Part shown: positions 1-7,884 of the stretch, piece after piece
Layout: the number at the start of each line of letters is the position of its first letter
Numbering within the stretch: position 1 is the stretch's first letter
IMG/VR virus record: IMGVR_UViG_3300037153_000449
Location: 1-24,270 of that record
DNA length: 24,270 bases
Source: a virus
Direction: 5' to 3' (one strand)
Translations under genes and position numbers: made by a program
The notes under the pieces: model-generated
The model's database searches: none
The model's input: only the letters and a program-made list of their open reading frames with translations
What the model was told of the DNA's origin: nothing

Positions 1-2
1 CT

Positions 3-101
3 CCGTCGATTTCCCCGCCCCCTCGGGCCGTTCCCGGGCCGATCGGCGTCGTTGCGGCTGATCGTGGCGTGATCCGGGCGGCTCGTCGCAGACTGGGCTG
101 A
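3..101 (+). CDS. C-terminal end of an upstream gene (partial), possibly terminase small subunit
   Basis: One frame is open from the window edge and ends in TGA, sharing one base with the terminase ATG (TGATG), the coupling style used throughout this phage. Only 32 residues are visible, ending in IRAARRLG. No domain can be recognised. The position just before a large terminase is typical for a small terminase subunit, but that is inference from order only. The other two plus frames also run from the edge to stops at about 61 and 72, so the frame choice is uncertain. Confidence 0.3.
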   Translation, partial: PSISPPPRAVPGPIGVVAADRGVIRAARRRLG

Positions 102-1861
102 TGCCGCGACGGGGTTCGCCGTACGGGCCGGGCTATGAGCGGGCCCGGGCCCGGCTGCTGGCGGGGCGGCCGTTGTGCTGGCGGGGGTGTGGGCGGCGGG
201 CGACGGAGCTGGATCATGATCCGCCGCTGGCCCGGCATCGCCATGTGGAGGGTGGCGGGTGTTGTGTGCTGCGGCCGGCGTGTGGGCCGTGTCAGCGTCG
301 GCAGGCCGTCGATTTGGCGAACGAGACCCGCAGCGGCCGGGGTGTGGTGCTCGACGAGGTCGAGGAGGAGGCCGAGCCGGTCGGGTTCGATGTCGACGAG
401 GCGGTGTGGGACGTGGCGTGGTTGGACGAGCTGCGCGAGGTGCCGGGCGACGCGGTGTGGCCGCGGTTGATGACGTTGCCGCATCCGGCGGCGGTCGATT
501 CGCTGGGGGTCGAGTTCGAGTGGTGGGTGCGGGCTCGGACGGGTCGGCGGCTGCGCTGGTTCCAGCGCCTCGTCGTGTGCCGGCTGTTGGAGGTCGATGC
601 CGATGGTCGGCTGGTGTGGGAGTCGGCGGTGTGGTCGATGGCCCGCCAGTTGGGCAAGTCGTGGCTGCTGCGCGAGCTGATCATGTGGCGGCTGCATCAG
701 GGTGAGCGTTTCGGCTGTCCGCAGGAGATCGCGCACATGGCGATGACGGTGCAGCACGCCTTGGACGTGTTGGAGCCGGAGCAGCGTTGGGCCAAGGCGC
801 GCCGCGGGGACTATGCGGTGGGGGAGGCGCACGACGACGAGTCGATCACCCGCATGTTCGACGAGTCGCGGTGGCTGGTCGTGTCGAAGGGGACGAAGCG
901 TTCGGGTGGGGCGTACGGCAAGTCGACGGGGTTGGCGGTGGTCGACGAGGGGTGGGCGGTGCGCGCGGCGGCGGTCGACGACGCGTTGGAGCCGACGACG
1001 GTGGCGATGCCCCAGTCGCAGCTGCTGTTGGTGTCGACGGCGCATCGGATGGCGACGTCGCTGATGCTGGATCGGCGGGCCGCTGCGTTGGCGGCGCTCG
1101 ATGACGGCAGCGACGGTGATCTGATCATCGAGTGGTCGGCGCCGTTCGACGCCGAGCTGGAGGATCGTGAGATGTGGCGGCTGGCGTCGCCGTACTGGAC
1201 GGCGCAACGTGAACGGCTGATCGCCAAGGCGGTGCGGCGTGCCCTGTCGGGGCAGGCGTCGGATGATCCTGACGAGCCGGACCCGGTGCAGGCGGTGCGG
1301 GCGCAATGGCTGAACATCTGGCCGCGCCGGTTGACGGTCGGCGGTGGCGAGCAGCTCGTCGACGTGGCGGCGTGGCGCAGTCTGCGCCGCCCGGCCGAGG
1401 CGTGTGCGGGCCGGTTGTGGGTGGCGGTGGAGGACAACTTCGGGCACGGCGCAGCGGTGGCGGCGGTCGCCGAGCTCGGCGACGACGTGTTCGAGGTCGA
1501 CGGCTGGCTGGCCGCGGATCGGGTCGAGGCGGTCGCCCAGGCCGAGGCGTTGATCGCGGCGCACCCGGCCCCCGCCACGCTGGTGCTCGGCCCGTCGTTG
1601 GATCGGGCACGTCGCACATGTCAGCGGGCCGGGTCGGGCGAGACCCGCTACGGGCTGCCCCTGTTGCGGTCGCTGGTGGCGCAGCGCCGGCTGGTACACG
1701 ACGACACCCCCGAGCTCGACGAGCAGATCGCCGCGGTGCGGGTGCGTCAGGTGATCGGCGGGCTGCACCTTGTCGGTGGGAAGCGGGCCGATCTGGTGCG
1801 GGCGGTGTGCTGGGCGCTGCGCGCCGCGGTGGTGCGCCGCCCCGCCCCGGCGATCCGTTGA
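101..1861 (+). CDS. Terminase large subunit with N-terminal HNH-like domain
   Basis: This is the DNA-packaging motor: an ATPase pumps phage DNA into the prohead and a nuclease cuts it. The ATPase part shows Walker A ARQLGKS (residues 181-187), Walker B LAVVDE (D282, E283) and a coupling motif VSTAHR (311-316). The C-terminal nuclease part has acidic residues at 444-445 (VAVEDN), about 540 and 564, as in RNase H-like terminase nucleases. Residues 22-70 look like a separate HNH endonuclease domain: C26/C30, LDHDPP (H39) and CGPCQRRQ (C61/C64). There is no stop or strong internal start between the two parts, so this reads as a 586-residue fusion. The linker (about 75-115) is acidic. An SD-like purine run lies near 366, but no good in-frame start follows at proper spacing. 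The terminase call is firm; the HNH part is motif-based. Confidence 0.9.
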   Translation: MPRRGSPYGPGYERARARLLAGRPLCWRGCGRRATELDHDPPLARHRHVEGGGCCVLRPACGPCQRRQAVDLANETRSGRGVVLDEVEEEAEPVGFDVDEAVWDVAWLDELREVPGDAVWPRLMTLPHPAAVDSLGVEFEWWVRARTGRRLRWFQRLVVCRLLEVDADGRLVWESAVWSMARQLGKSWLLRELIMWRLHQGERFGCPQEIAHMAMTVQHALDVLEPEQRWAKARRGDYAVGEAHDDESITRMFDESRWLVVSKGTKRSGGAYGKSTGLAVVDEGWAVRAAAVDDALEPTTVAMPQSQLLLVSTAHRMATSLMLDRRAAALAALDDGSDGDLIIEWSAPFDAELEDREMWRLASPYWTAQRERLIAKAVRRALSGQASDDPDEPDPVQAVRAQWLNIWPRRLTVGGGEQLVDVAAWRSLRRPAEACAGRLWVAVEDNFGHGAAVAAVAELGDDVFEVDGWLAADRVEAVAQAEALIAAHPAPATLVLGPSLDRARRTCQRAGSGETRYGLPLLRSLVAQRRLVHDDTPELDEQIAAVRVRQVIGGLHLVGGKRADLVRAVCWALRAAVVRRPAPAIR

Positions 1862-1879
1862 ACGCCGTCAGGTAGCAGC

Positions 1880-3214
1880 GTGCTCGCTGACGCGAGCGGC
1901 GAGGCGTACGCTGGGCTGCCGATGTGGGAGCGGGTGACGCGGCGCGGCGGGTCGGTGGTCGAGCAGCGCGCGCTGCGGCCCCCGGCGGCGGGGGTGACAC
2001 CGAACGACACGGTGCCACCAGAGTCGGATCCGGGGACGGTCGGCCCGCCCGATGCCCGCCCCGGCGACCCTGACGGGGTGGGCGCCGACGAGTCGTGGAT
2101 GACCCCGGCGCCGCCGTGGCCGCCGTCGATCATCCGTCCCTCCCCGTGGTCGGGGTGGCCGGCCGAGTGGGCGACACCGAACTGGTGGGGTCGCGCTGAG
2201 ATGATGTGTGACGTCGCCTGGGCGGCGCTCGACCTGAACAGCTCGCTGCTGGCGACGATGCCGCCGTATCTCGTCGGGGCGGCACCGTCGCTGCCGTCGG
2301 CGTGGATCGACAATCCGGACCCGGACCACTACACGTCGTGGGACGAGTTCGCCAAGCAACTGTTCTGGGACTACCAGTGCGGCGAGGTGTACGTCGTGGC
2401 CACGGCCCGCTACGACAACGGGTTCCCGGCCCGGTTCCATGTCGTGCCGCCGTGGACGGTCAACGTCGACCTGGTCGCCGGGATCCGCCGCTACTCGATC
2501 GGTTCGCTGGACGTCACCGACGACATGCTGGCGGTCCGCTACAAGTCGACGGTTGACGGGGCCCGCGGTGTCGGCCCGCTCGACGTCGGCCGGGCCCGGC
2601 TCGTCGCCTGCGCCCTGCTGATGCGTTACGCCTCCAACTTCGTCGGCTCCGGCGGGATCCCCGGCGCCGTGCTGACCCATCCCGACGAGCTGACCGCCGA
2701 GCAGGCCGCCACGTTGCAAACCCAGTGGGTCGAGGCGCGCATGTCGTCGATCGGGCTGCCGGCGGTGCTGTCGGGCGGGCTCAGCTTCGAAACGTTGCAG
2801 CTGTCCCCGAAGGATCTCGCCCTCGTCGAGCTCGCCCAGTTGACCGAGTCGCGCATCGCCGTCCTGTTGGGGGTGCCGCCTTTCCTGCTCGGCCTGCCGT
2901 CGGGTGGCGACTCGATGACGTACAGCAACGTGGTGTCGATCTTCGACTATCACTGGCGGGCGTCGCTGCGCCCCAAGGCGCAGACGGTGATGGCGGCCCT
3001 GTCGCAGTGGCTCACGCCGCGCGGCACCCGCATCGAAGTGAACCGTGACGCCTACGTGCAGCCAGCCCCGTTGGAACGGGCCCAGACCTACGAGATCTAC
3101 AGCCGCATCCGCGACGAGAGGGGCAATCCGGTGCTGACCCGCGACGAGATCCGCGCCTCGGAACGTTTCAATCTGGGCGACCCGACCCATCTCGCCGCCG
3201 GGGTGCTGCGATGA
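1880..3214 (+). CDS. Portal protein, HK97-like family
   Basis: The dodecameric portal ring at the capsid vertex is the DNA channel and the terminase docking site. The 444-residue product has the family pattern: a variable proline-rich N-terminus, a body with WDEFAKQLFWDYQCGEVYVV, the conserved segment GVPPFLLGLPSGGDSMTYSN and a helical C-terminal part. It lies between terminase and protease as in HK97-type phages. The start is GTG at 1880 with AGG a few bases upstream; ATG at 1922 (15th codon) is the alternative. A 6-bp hairpin (GCTCGC/GCGAGC, 1882-1897) lies between these two starts and would be a leader hairpin if the later one is used. The stop overlaps the protease ATG by four bases. Confidence 0.88.
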   Translation: MLADASGEAYAGLPMWERVTRRGGSVVEQRALRPPAAGVTPNDTVPPESDPGTVGPPDARPGDPDGVGADESWMTPAPPWPPSIIRPSPWSGWPAEWATPNWWGRAEMMCDVAWAALDLNSSLLATMPPYLVGAAPSLPSAWIDNPDPDHYTSWDEFAKQLFWDYQCGEVYVVATARYDNGFPARFHVVPPWTVNVDLVAGIRRYSIGSLDVTDDMLAVRYKSTVDGARGVGPLDVGRARLVACALLMRYASNFVGSGGIPGAVLTHPDELTAEQAATLQTQWVEARMSSIGLPAVLSGGLSFETLQLSPKDLALVELAQLTESRIAVLLGVPPFLLGLPSGGDSMTYSNVVSIFDYHWRASLRPKAQTVMAALSQWLTPRGTRIEVNRDAYVQPAPLERAQTYEIYSRIRDERGNPVLTRDEIRASERFNLGDPTHLAAGVLR

Positions 3215-3795
3215 GCGACACCCTGCTGGTCGAGCGGCTCCCGCTCGAGTTCCGCACCGCCATCACCCTCGACGTCCGGTTCCCGGACCGGGTCATCGAC
3301 CTGGTCGCCGTCCCCTACGACGAGGAAACCGTCGTCGACGTTCACGGCCGGACGGTGATCGAGTCGATCGCCCCGGGCAGCTTCGACGGGATCGAGAAGC
3401 GGGCCAACCGGATCAAAGTCAACCGTGACCACGACGTGCTGCGCACCGTCGGACGGGTCATCGGACTGCACCCGGCCGACCCGCACGGGTTGCGAGCCGA
3501 GCTGCGCATCGGACGCAGCCCGCTCGGCGACGAAACGTTGGAGTACGCCGCCGACGGCATCCTGGACGCGTCGATCGGGTTCGCCCCGTTCCCCGGACAC
3601 GAGACGTGGACCGACAACCGGACCCGACGGCGGGTCACCAAGGCGTACCTCGGGCACATCGCCCTCGTCCCCGAAGCCGCCTACGAAGGGGCGCAGGTCA
3701 CCGCGGTCCGCCACGCCGCCAGCCCGCCGACCCGGGTGCCGACCCCGAACCTGGACCGGTGGCGGGCCCTCCAACTCGAGCAGCTGTATCACTGA
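3211..3795 (+). CDS. Prohead maturation protease, HK97 family
   Basis: This serine protease works inside the prohead and trims capsid or scaffold before DNA packaging. The 194-residue length fits the family. The catalytic His is visible in VNRDHD (H74) and the nucleophile Ser in ILDASIGF (S121), the usual HK97/U35 pattern, followed by the conserved region around LGHIALVPEAAYEGAQV. The ATG overlaps the portal stop (ATGA). The next gene is the major capsid protein after a promoter-bearing gap. No separate scaffold gene is seen; the helical N-terminal part of the capsid protein probably acts as delta domain. Confidence 0.9.
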   Translation: MSDTLLVERLPLEFRTAITLDVRFPDRVIDLVAVPYDEETVVDVHGRTVIESIAPGSFDGIEKRANRIKVNRDHDVLRTVGRVIGLHPADPHGLRAELRIGRSPLGDETLEYAADGILDASIGFAPFPGHETWTDNRTRRRVTKAYLGHIALVPEAAYEGAQVTAVRHAASPPTRVPTPNLDRWRALQLEQLYH

Positions 3796-3799
3796 ATCG

Positions 3800-3830
3800 T
3801 TGACAGCGCCACCATCGCCGCGCGTACGCT
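3800..3830 (+). promoter_or_regulatory. Predicted promoter for the capsid gene
   Basis: A perfect -35 hexamer TTGACA (3800-3805) is followed after 19 bases by TACGCT (3825-3830), which keeps the T1, A2 and T6 positions of a -10 box. It begins a few bases after the protease stop, in the only sizeable gap of the virion gene block, just ahead of the capsid gene, the product needed in largest amount. The spacer is a little long. The start point would be near 3836-3838. Confidence 0.55.
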
Positions 3831-3835
3831 GCAGC

Positions 3836-3912
3836 GCTGAGAGCGACGCACTACCTGGGGAGCAGCCCGACGGCTAGGAGCCGGCCTCAGTAGCGGGTGA
3901 CGAGCCCTCGTC
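3836..3912 (+). ncRNA. Structured 5' leader of the capsid transcript (candidate)
   Basis: The predicted transcript starts at or next to CTGAG (3837-3841), which pairs with CTCAG (3886-3890); the stem extends with GC/GC (3843-3844 with 3884-3885) past one bulged A. Inside are two hairpins: GGG/CCC (3858-3860 with 3866-3868) and CGGCT/AGCCG (3871-3875 with 3879-3883, loop AGG). Together they make a three-way junction. A third hairpin, GACGA/TCGTC (3899-3903 with 3908-3912), follows. The capsid SD and start lie about 30 bases further on. No named RNA family was recognised. It could be a stability, translation-control or protein-binding element. The pairing was found by eye only. Confidence 0.4.
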
Positions 3913-3950
3913 CAACACACGCACGCTGTTGCACGAGAGGAGCCACCCCG

Positions 3951-5159
3951 ATGGGTGCGACCGACCAGATGCTCGCCCGGCTGCAAGCCGAGATCGACGA
4001 GCGCCAAACCCAGATCGACGGGATCGTCTCGGGCGCCGAAACCGCCGGACGTGACCTCGACGAGAAAGAGCTCGAACTGCTGGAGCGGTTCGGGAACCGC
4101 CTCAAGATCCTCCGAGCCCAGATCGAACCGATCGGCGAGACCGCCAAGATCACCGCCGAGTCACGGGCCCGCATGTCGGAGATCTCTGGGCACATCGCCG
4201 CCGTGCGTTCACCGGAGATGGCCCAGAAGGTCGAGTACCGGTCGGCCGGCGCCTACGTGATGGACGTCATCCGGGCCGGCACCGGCAACACCGACGCGGT
4301 GCAACGCCTCGACCTGTTCCACCGGGCCGCCGCCCACCAGACGACCGCCGACAACCCGGGTCTGTTGCCCGAGCAGATCCTCGGGCCGGTCGTCAACTTC
4401 ATCGACACCGCCCGACCCGTCGTCGCCGCGCTCGGCCCGCGCAACCTGCCGTCGGGGTCGTGGTCGCGGCCACGCATCACCCAGCACACCCAGGTCGGCC
4501 AGCAGACCGCCGAGAAGACCGAGCTGCCGTCACGCAAGCTGATCCTGGGCAAGGTGCCCGTCGCCGGTGACACCTACGGCGGCTACGTCAACGTGTCCCG
4601 CCAGAACATGGACTGGTCGCAACCCCAGATCCTCGACATCGTCATCAACGACCTCACCGGCCAGTACGCCATCGAAACCGAAGGCGCCGCCTGCGACACG
4701 CTCGTCGCCGCTGCCACCGACGGCCCTGATATCCCTGCCGACGCCGACAACCAGGCGATCGCCGCGGCGCTGTGGTCGGCGGCCGGTTCGGCGTTCGCCG
4801 CGATGCAAGGCCAGGGCCGGCTGATCCTGGCGGTGTCCCCCGACCGCCTCGGCCTGGTCGGCCCGCTGTTCGCCCCGGTGAACCCGCAGAACGCCCAGTC
4901 GACGGGGTTCTCGGCGGGCAGTTTCGGGTCGGGGGCGATGGGGGCGATCTCGGGGATCACCGTCGTCATGTCGGCCGGGCTGCCGGCCGGGACGATGCTC
5001 GTCATCTCCACCGCCGCAGCCGAGGTGTACGAGGACCGGGTCGGTGCCCTGCAGGTGATCGAGCCGTCGGTGCTCGGCACCCAGGTCGCCTACGCCGGCT
5101 ACTTCTCGACGCTCGTGTTGGAGCCGGCCGGGGTCATCGCGATCGGGGCTGCGCCGTGA
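3951..5159 (+). CDS. Major capsid protein, HK97 fold
   Basis: This is the main shell protein. The 402-residue product starts with a charged, heptad-rich helical segment (about residues 3-75), typical of the delta/scaffold domain removed by the upstream protease. HK97-type shell sequence follows (VNFIDTARPVVAALGPRNLPSG, and a C-terminal part with LVLEPAGVIAIGAAP). The start at 3951 is chosen over an in-frame start 18 codons earlier because AGGAG (3938-3942) sits eight bases upstream; the extra residues of the longer version look like non-coding leader. It has its own predicted promoter and leader. The stop overlaps the next GTG (GTGA). Confidence 0.88.
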   Translation: MGATDQMLARLQAEIDERQTQIDGIVSGAETAGRDLDEKELELLERFGNRLKILRAQIEPIGETAKITAESRARMSEISGHIAAVRSPEMAQKVEYRSAGAYVMDVIRAGTGNTDAVQRLDLFHRAAAHQTTADNPGLLPEQILGPVVNFIDTARPVVAALGPRNLPSGSWSRPRITQHTQVGQQTAEKTELPSRKLILGKVPVAGDTYGGYVNVSRQNMDWSQPQILDIVINDLTGQYAIETEGAACDTLVAAATDGPDIPADADNQAIAAALWSAAGSAFAAMQGQGRLILAVSPDRLGLVGPLFAPVNPQNAQSTGFSAGSFGSGAMGAISGITVVMSAGLPAGTMLVISTAAAEVYEDRVGALQVIEPSVLGTQVAYAGYFSTLVLEPAGVIAIGAAP

Positions 5160-5371
5160 GCGACGACACACCCGGCGAACAGCGCGCTGACGTCGAAGGC
5201 AACGTGAACGGCGGCGAGGTCGATTCGCCGCTCGTCAACGACGCCGTCGTCGGCGTCGACTATGTCACCCCCGGCGACGACCCCGAACCCGACCCCGACC
5301 CCGAGCCCGAACCGGAACCGGAACCCGAACCGGAACCGGAACCCGAACCGGAAGAGCCGGAGCCGAAGTGA
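5156..5371 (+). CDS. Small acidic Pro-Glu repeat protein after the capsid gene
   Basis: A 71-residue product starts at GTG in a GTGA overlap with the capsid stop and ends in a GTGA overlap with the next gene. The second half (about residues 41-70) is almost entirely PE/PD dipeptides, coded by tandem cccgaaccggaa-type repeats that could vary in number by slippage. The N-terminal half is acidic and unstructured-looking. No family was recognised. Its place after the capsid gene suggests a minor head component or an assembly aid, but function is unknown. Strict coupling on both sides supports it being a real gene. Confidence 0.6.
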   Translation: MSDDTPGEQRADVEGNVNGGEVDSPLVNDAVVGVDYVTPGDDPEPDPDPEPEPEPEPEPEPEPEPEEPEPK

Positions 5372-5730
5372 GCGAGGTGGCACCGCCAGCCGGCGCCCTG
5401 TGGGACGTCGACGACATCGCACAGCGCGCCCTGGCGGTGCTGCGCCTCGGCCCCGGCGACGTCGACGAAACCCGTGTCCAAGACGCCGTCGTCGCCGCCA
5501 CCGCCCGCATCGACTCGATGCTCGACCAGCCCGAACCGGTCACCCCGACCGGCCCGATGACCGACTCGGCGGTGCAGGTCACCGTCGGCCTGTACCGCCG
5601 CAAGGACGCCCCACTCGGCGTCACCGACGCATGGTCGGCCGACACCGTCGCGCTGACGGTGCCGGGCAGCCCGCTCGCCGGGGTACGGGCCGAGCTGCTC
5701 CCCGACAAGGCCCGCTGGGGGGTGAGCTGA
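5368..5730 (+). CDS. Head-tail connector, gp6-like (adaptor)
   Basis: This 120-residue protein resembles phage gp6-like head-tail connectors, which form the adaptor ring beneath the portal. It has a helical N-terminal half (DIAQRALAVLRLGPGDVDE, AVVAATARIDSMLDQ), then VQVTVGLYRRKDAPLGV, a pattern typical of these connectors in actinophages. The GTG start overlaps the previous stop. It is the first gene of the neck module between capsid and tail. The assignment rests on pattern and position. Confidence 0.65.
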   Translation: MSEVAPPAGALWDVDDIAQRALAVLRLGPGDVDETRVQDAVVAATARIDSMLDQPEPVTPTGPMTDSAVQVTVGLYRRKDAPLGVTDAWSADTVALTVPGSPLAGVRAELLPDKARWGVS

Positions 5731-5732
5731 CA

Positions 5733-6185
5733 GTGAGTGTCCTGTCCGACGCCCGTGCCGTGCTGCACGCCGAACTCGTCCACGTCGTCGACGAACCGGT
5801 CAACGGGCTGCAGCTCACCGCCGGCCGGGTGCATCAGTGGCCGGCCCCGCAACCCAACGCCCCGTGTCTGTGGATCGAGCAGTGCCTCGGTGACCTCGTC
5901 GAAACCGGCCGGCTCGGCACCGTGCTGGTCGAAGACGTCACATTCCCCGTCGCCGTCGTCTACGACGGCGCCGACCGCGCCCAGGTCGCCGGCCTGGACG
6001 AGCTCGTCGCCCGGGTGTGGGACGCGGCGTGGCGTGCCGGGCGTCCCACCGGCTGGCGGCCCGGCCCGATCAATGTCGGCGGCCCCAGCCTGCGCGCCAC
6101 CTACCTCGACGTCGACATGCGTGTCGGCGCCGTCACCCTGTGCGGCTCCGTGGCCGCCCGAACCCTGGAGGTCCCAGTTGGCTGA
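5733..6185 (+). CDS. Neck / tail-terminator-like protein
   Basis: This 150-residue product starts at GTG 5733, two bases after the adaptor stop. It is a mixed alpha/beta protein with motifs such as CLWIEQCLGDLVETG and FPVAVVYDGADRAQ. It probably belongs to the neck or tail-completion proteins that link head and tail tube; the exact role (stopper or terminator) cannot be assigned from sequence alone. It ends GTT GGC TGA, the first arm of a perfect palindrome at the junction with the antisense HNH gene, which separates it from the major tail gene. Confidence 0.55.
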   Translation: MSVLSDARAVLHAELVHVVDEPVNGLQLTAGRVHQWPAPQPNAPCLWIEQCLGDLVETGRLGTVLVEDVTFPVAVVYDGADRAQVAGLDELVARVWDAAWRAGRPTGWRPGPINVGGPSLRATYLDVDMRVGAVTLCGSVAARTLEVPVG

Positions 6186-6195
6186 ATCAGCCAAC
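6177..6195. repeat. Perfect palindrome at the convergent gene ends
   Basis: GTTGGCTGA, one central A, then TCAGCCAAC: 9-bp arms with no mismatch. The left arm is the last three codons of the neck gene on the plus strand; the right arm is the last three codons of the HNH gene on the minus strand, so both genes end Val-Gly-stop. The same 9-mer ends the second HNH gene (14426-14434). Confidence 0.85.
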
Positions 6196-6828
6196 GGTGA
6201 CGCGCCGCTTGGCGTACTTCGCCCGGGTACTCGCCCGGGCGCATTCCCGGCAGTACCGGTCGCGCCGGCCATTACGTCGCGTCGTCCACGCGACGTTGTC
6301 GCCCTCCATCGGGTGCCCGTGCTTGCAGACGTCGATGCGTTGGCCACGCTGCCGATGCGGACCGGGGTTCGCCTTGGACGTCTCGCGGTGTCGTCGTTGG
6401 GCGGCACGGGAGCACGTGACACACATGCGTCTCAGCGAACCGGTCTTGCCTACAAGGATGCGCAGGTTGTCGCCGGCATAGGGATGGCCTGCGGGACAGT
6501 GCGTCTTGGCCGTGTTCGACGCCCGCGCCTTGCGCGCCATGTCCTGCATGTTCTCTGCCTGGCTCGCCACGAACAAGTGCGTCGGATTGATGCACGCCCG
6601 ATTGCTGCAGCGATGACAGACGCACATCCCGTCGGGGATCGGACCGATGTACAGCAGCCACGCGAGCCGATGCGCTCGCATCATTCGATGCTCCCACCAC
6701 AGATGCCCGTACCCAGTGGGATCACGGGCTCCCGTCCAGATCCAACAGCCATCGGGTCGGCACTCGATACGCCGCTCGAAGCGCTGCCGTTCGGCGCTCG
6801 TCGCCACGTCCGAGGAGGTTAGTGCCAT
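6187..6828 (-). CDS. HNH endonuclease, probable free-standing homing endonuclease
   Basis: The 213-residue product is coded antisense to the virion genes. An HNH core is visible: RAHRLAW (H53), VCHRC (H72), ACINPTHL (N81, H84) and ENMQDM (92-97), the HNH_3 arrangement. Two Cys/His zinc-finger-like repeats follow: CPAGHP...CVTC (111-139) and CKHGHP...CREC (168-196), probably for DNA binding. Such genes spread by cutting phage copies that lack them. It fills the space between the neck stop and the major tail start exactly, and its ATG (plus-strand 6826-6828) overlaps the likely tail-gene start on the other strand. A start 20 codons upstream exists but would reach into the tail gene. It is related to the HNH gene at 13970. 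Confidence 0.85.
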   Translation of the reverse strand: MALTSSDVATSAERQRFERRIECRPDGCWIWTGARDPTGYGHLWWEHRMMRAHRLAWLLYIGPIPDGMCVCHRCSNRACINPTHLFVASQAENMQDMARKARASNTAKTHCPAGHPYAGDNLRILVGKTGSLRRMCVTCSRAAQRRHRETSKANPGPHRQRGQRIDVCKHGHPMEGDNVAWTTRRNGRRDRYCRECARASTRAKYAKRRVTVG

Positions 6829-7453
6829 CGCCGACCCCGTCATCTTCCAAGTCGACAACGGCCTGCTGCTGTTCTCGGTGGTCGACACCGCCGCCCCCGG
6901 CTACCTGCCGTCGTGGAACGCGCCCGGCGGCAAGACCGTCGACACGGTCACCGCCGCCGACTACGACGCCGATTCGGACACCTGGTCGTGTCAGGTCACC
7001 TCCGGCATGTTGACCCCGTCGGCGGACACCACCACCACCGACGTGCCCGCCACGTTCTGCGCGGCGGCCCGCACGATCCCCACTCCCGGCCAGACGTCGT
7101 ACACGTTGGACGCCGAGTTCCTGCAAGACCCGACGATCTCGACGGGCCTGTCACGGTTCCTGTTCGAGCACGACACCGAAGAGGCCTACTTCATGCTCGG
7201 GTTGAACGGTGAGGACCCACCCAAGGCGATCGGCCGGGTGCGGGTGCAGGCCGGCGCGTTCGGTGGGGCCGCCCGCACCACGTTGACGGCGACGGTGTCG
7301 CTGCCCCTGTCGCAGAAGCCGTCGATCGAGTGGGGTGACGCCACCACGTCGGTGATCACCTCGTTTGCCGAACCTGCCGCCGAGACCGACGACGAGTCGT
7401 CCGGTGAGGAAGTTGGGGAGCCGGTGCCGGCGGGGGCTGGCGCCACGCCGTGA
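6827..7453 (+). CDS. Major tail protein (tail tube), probable ATC start
   Basis: The 208-residue product resembles siphophage tail tube proteins: a beta-rich body ([42 protein letters not shown]) and an acidic, flexible C-terminal tail. The start is unusual. No ATG, GTG or TTG lies in this frame from about 6720 to the conserved region. The strong SD GGAGG (6814-6818) is eight bases before ATC at 6827. GTG at 6822 is out of frame and too close to the SD. Either ATC is used, or a base was lost (GTGGCC to GTGCC) by mutation or sequencing error. The HNH gene lies directly upstream on the other strand. The stop overlaps the next start. Confidence 0.72.
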   Translation: MADPVIFQVDNGLLLFSVVDTAAPGYLPSWNAPGGKTVDTVTAADYDADSDTWSCQVTSGMLTPSADTTTTDVPATFCAAARTIPTPGQTSYTLDAEFLQDPTISTGLSRFLFEHDTEEAYFMLGLNGEDPPKAIGRVRVQAGAFGGAARTTLTATVSLPLSQKPSIEWGDATTSVITSFAEPAAETDDESSGEEVGEPVPAGAGATP

Positions 7454-7884
7454 GCTCGGGCGGGGCCACGGTGCGCCAGTGGGCCCGCGACATCGGGCGG
7501 TTCGCTGACGACTGGCCGGCGCAAGGCGCCGACGTGCTGGCCCGCGCCGTCCAGGACCAGCTGCGGGCCGACACCGGCGGCGACGGCGGGTTCTCCCGTG
7601 GCCGCAACCTGGGCCGCGCCGATGTGACCGTCGATCCCGGCCGTGGCCAAGCGGAGGTGGCCGGGTCGGGATCAATGGCGGTGTGGACGATGTTGGAGCA
7701 CGGCACCCGCCCCCACGAAGTGCGGGCCGGGCGGGGCCGGGTGCTGGCCACCCCGTACGGGCCACGCCCCTATGTGCGGGTGTCGGGGATGCGCCCCAAG
7801 CGCACCTGGACACGCGGCGTCCAAGCCGGCATGCCCCAAGTGGGACGTGACGGCGACCAGGCGTGGGGACGGGTCGGTGGCTGA
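7450..7884 (+). CDS. HK97 gp10-like tail-completion protein
   Basis: This 144-residue protein carries the gp10-like pattern of a basic C-terminal half: MLEHGTRPHEVRAGRGRVL, then PYGPRPYVRVSGMRPKRTW. Such proteins act at the head-tail joint. The GTG start overlaps the tail gene stop (GTGA), and the stop overlaps the tape measure ATG (TGATG). Its place between major tail and tape measure is unusual: many siphophages have frameshifted tail assembly chaperones there, and none is seen here. Confidence 0.65.
   Translation: MSSGGATVRQWARDIGRFADDWPAQGADVLARAVQDQLRADTGGDGGFSRGRNLGRADVTVDPGRGQAEVAGSGSMAVWTMLEHGTRPHEVRAGRGRVLATPYGPRPYVRVSGMRPKRTWTRGVQAGMPQVGRDGDQAWGRVGG

Noticed and set aside
1882-1922. 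CGTACGCTG before the second portal start, identical to the -10 area of the capsid promoter
   Set aside because: No -35-like hexamer lies at proper distance; the 9-base match alone is not enough for a promoter call.
1125-2313. Long minus-strand open frames across terminase and portal genes
   Set aside because: They are Arg/Pro/Ala-rich shadows produced by high GC at third positions; the plus-strand frames carry clear families.
5262-5730. Open frame on the plus strand upstream of the neck gene start (from 5262)
   Set aside because: It is Arg/Pro-rich, overlaps the connector gene and is only the upstream extension of the neck gene frame; GTG 5733 is the sensible start.
6178-6830. HNH gene region as a group I intron in the tail gene, starting at TTG 6178
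   Set aside because: The endonuclease is antisense, the two sides do not join into one tail protein, and no intron core could be seen; a free-standing insertion fits better.
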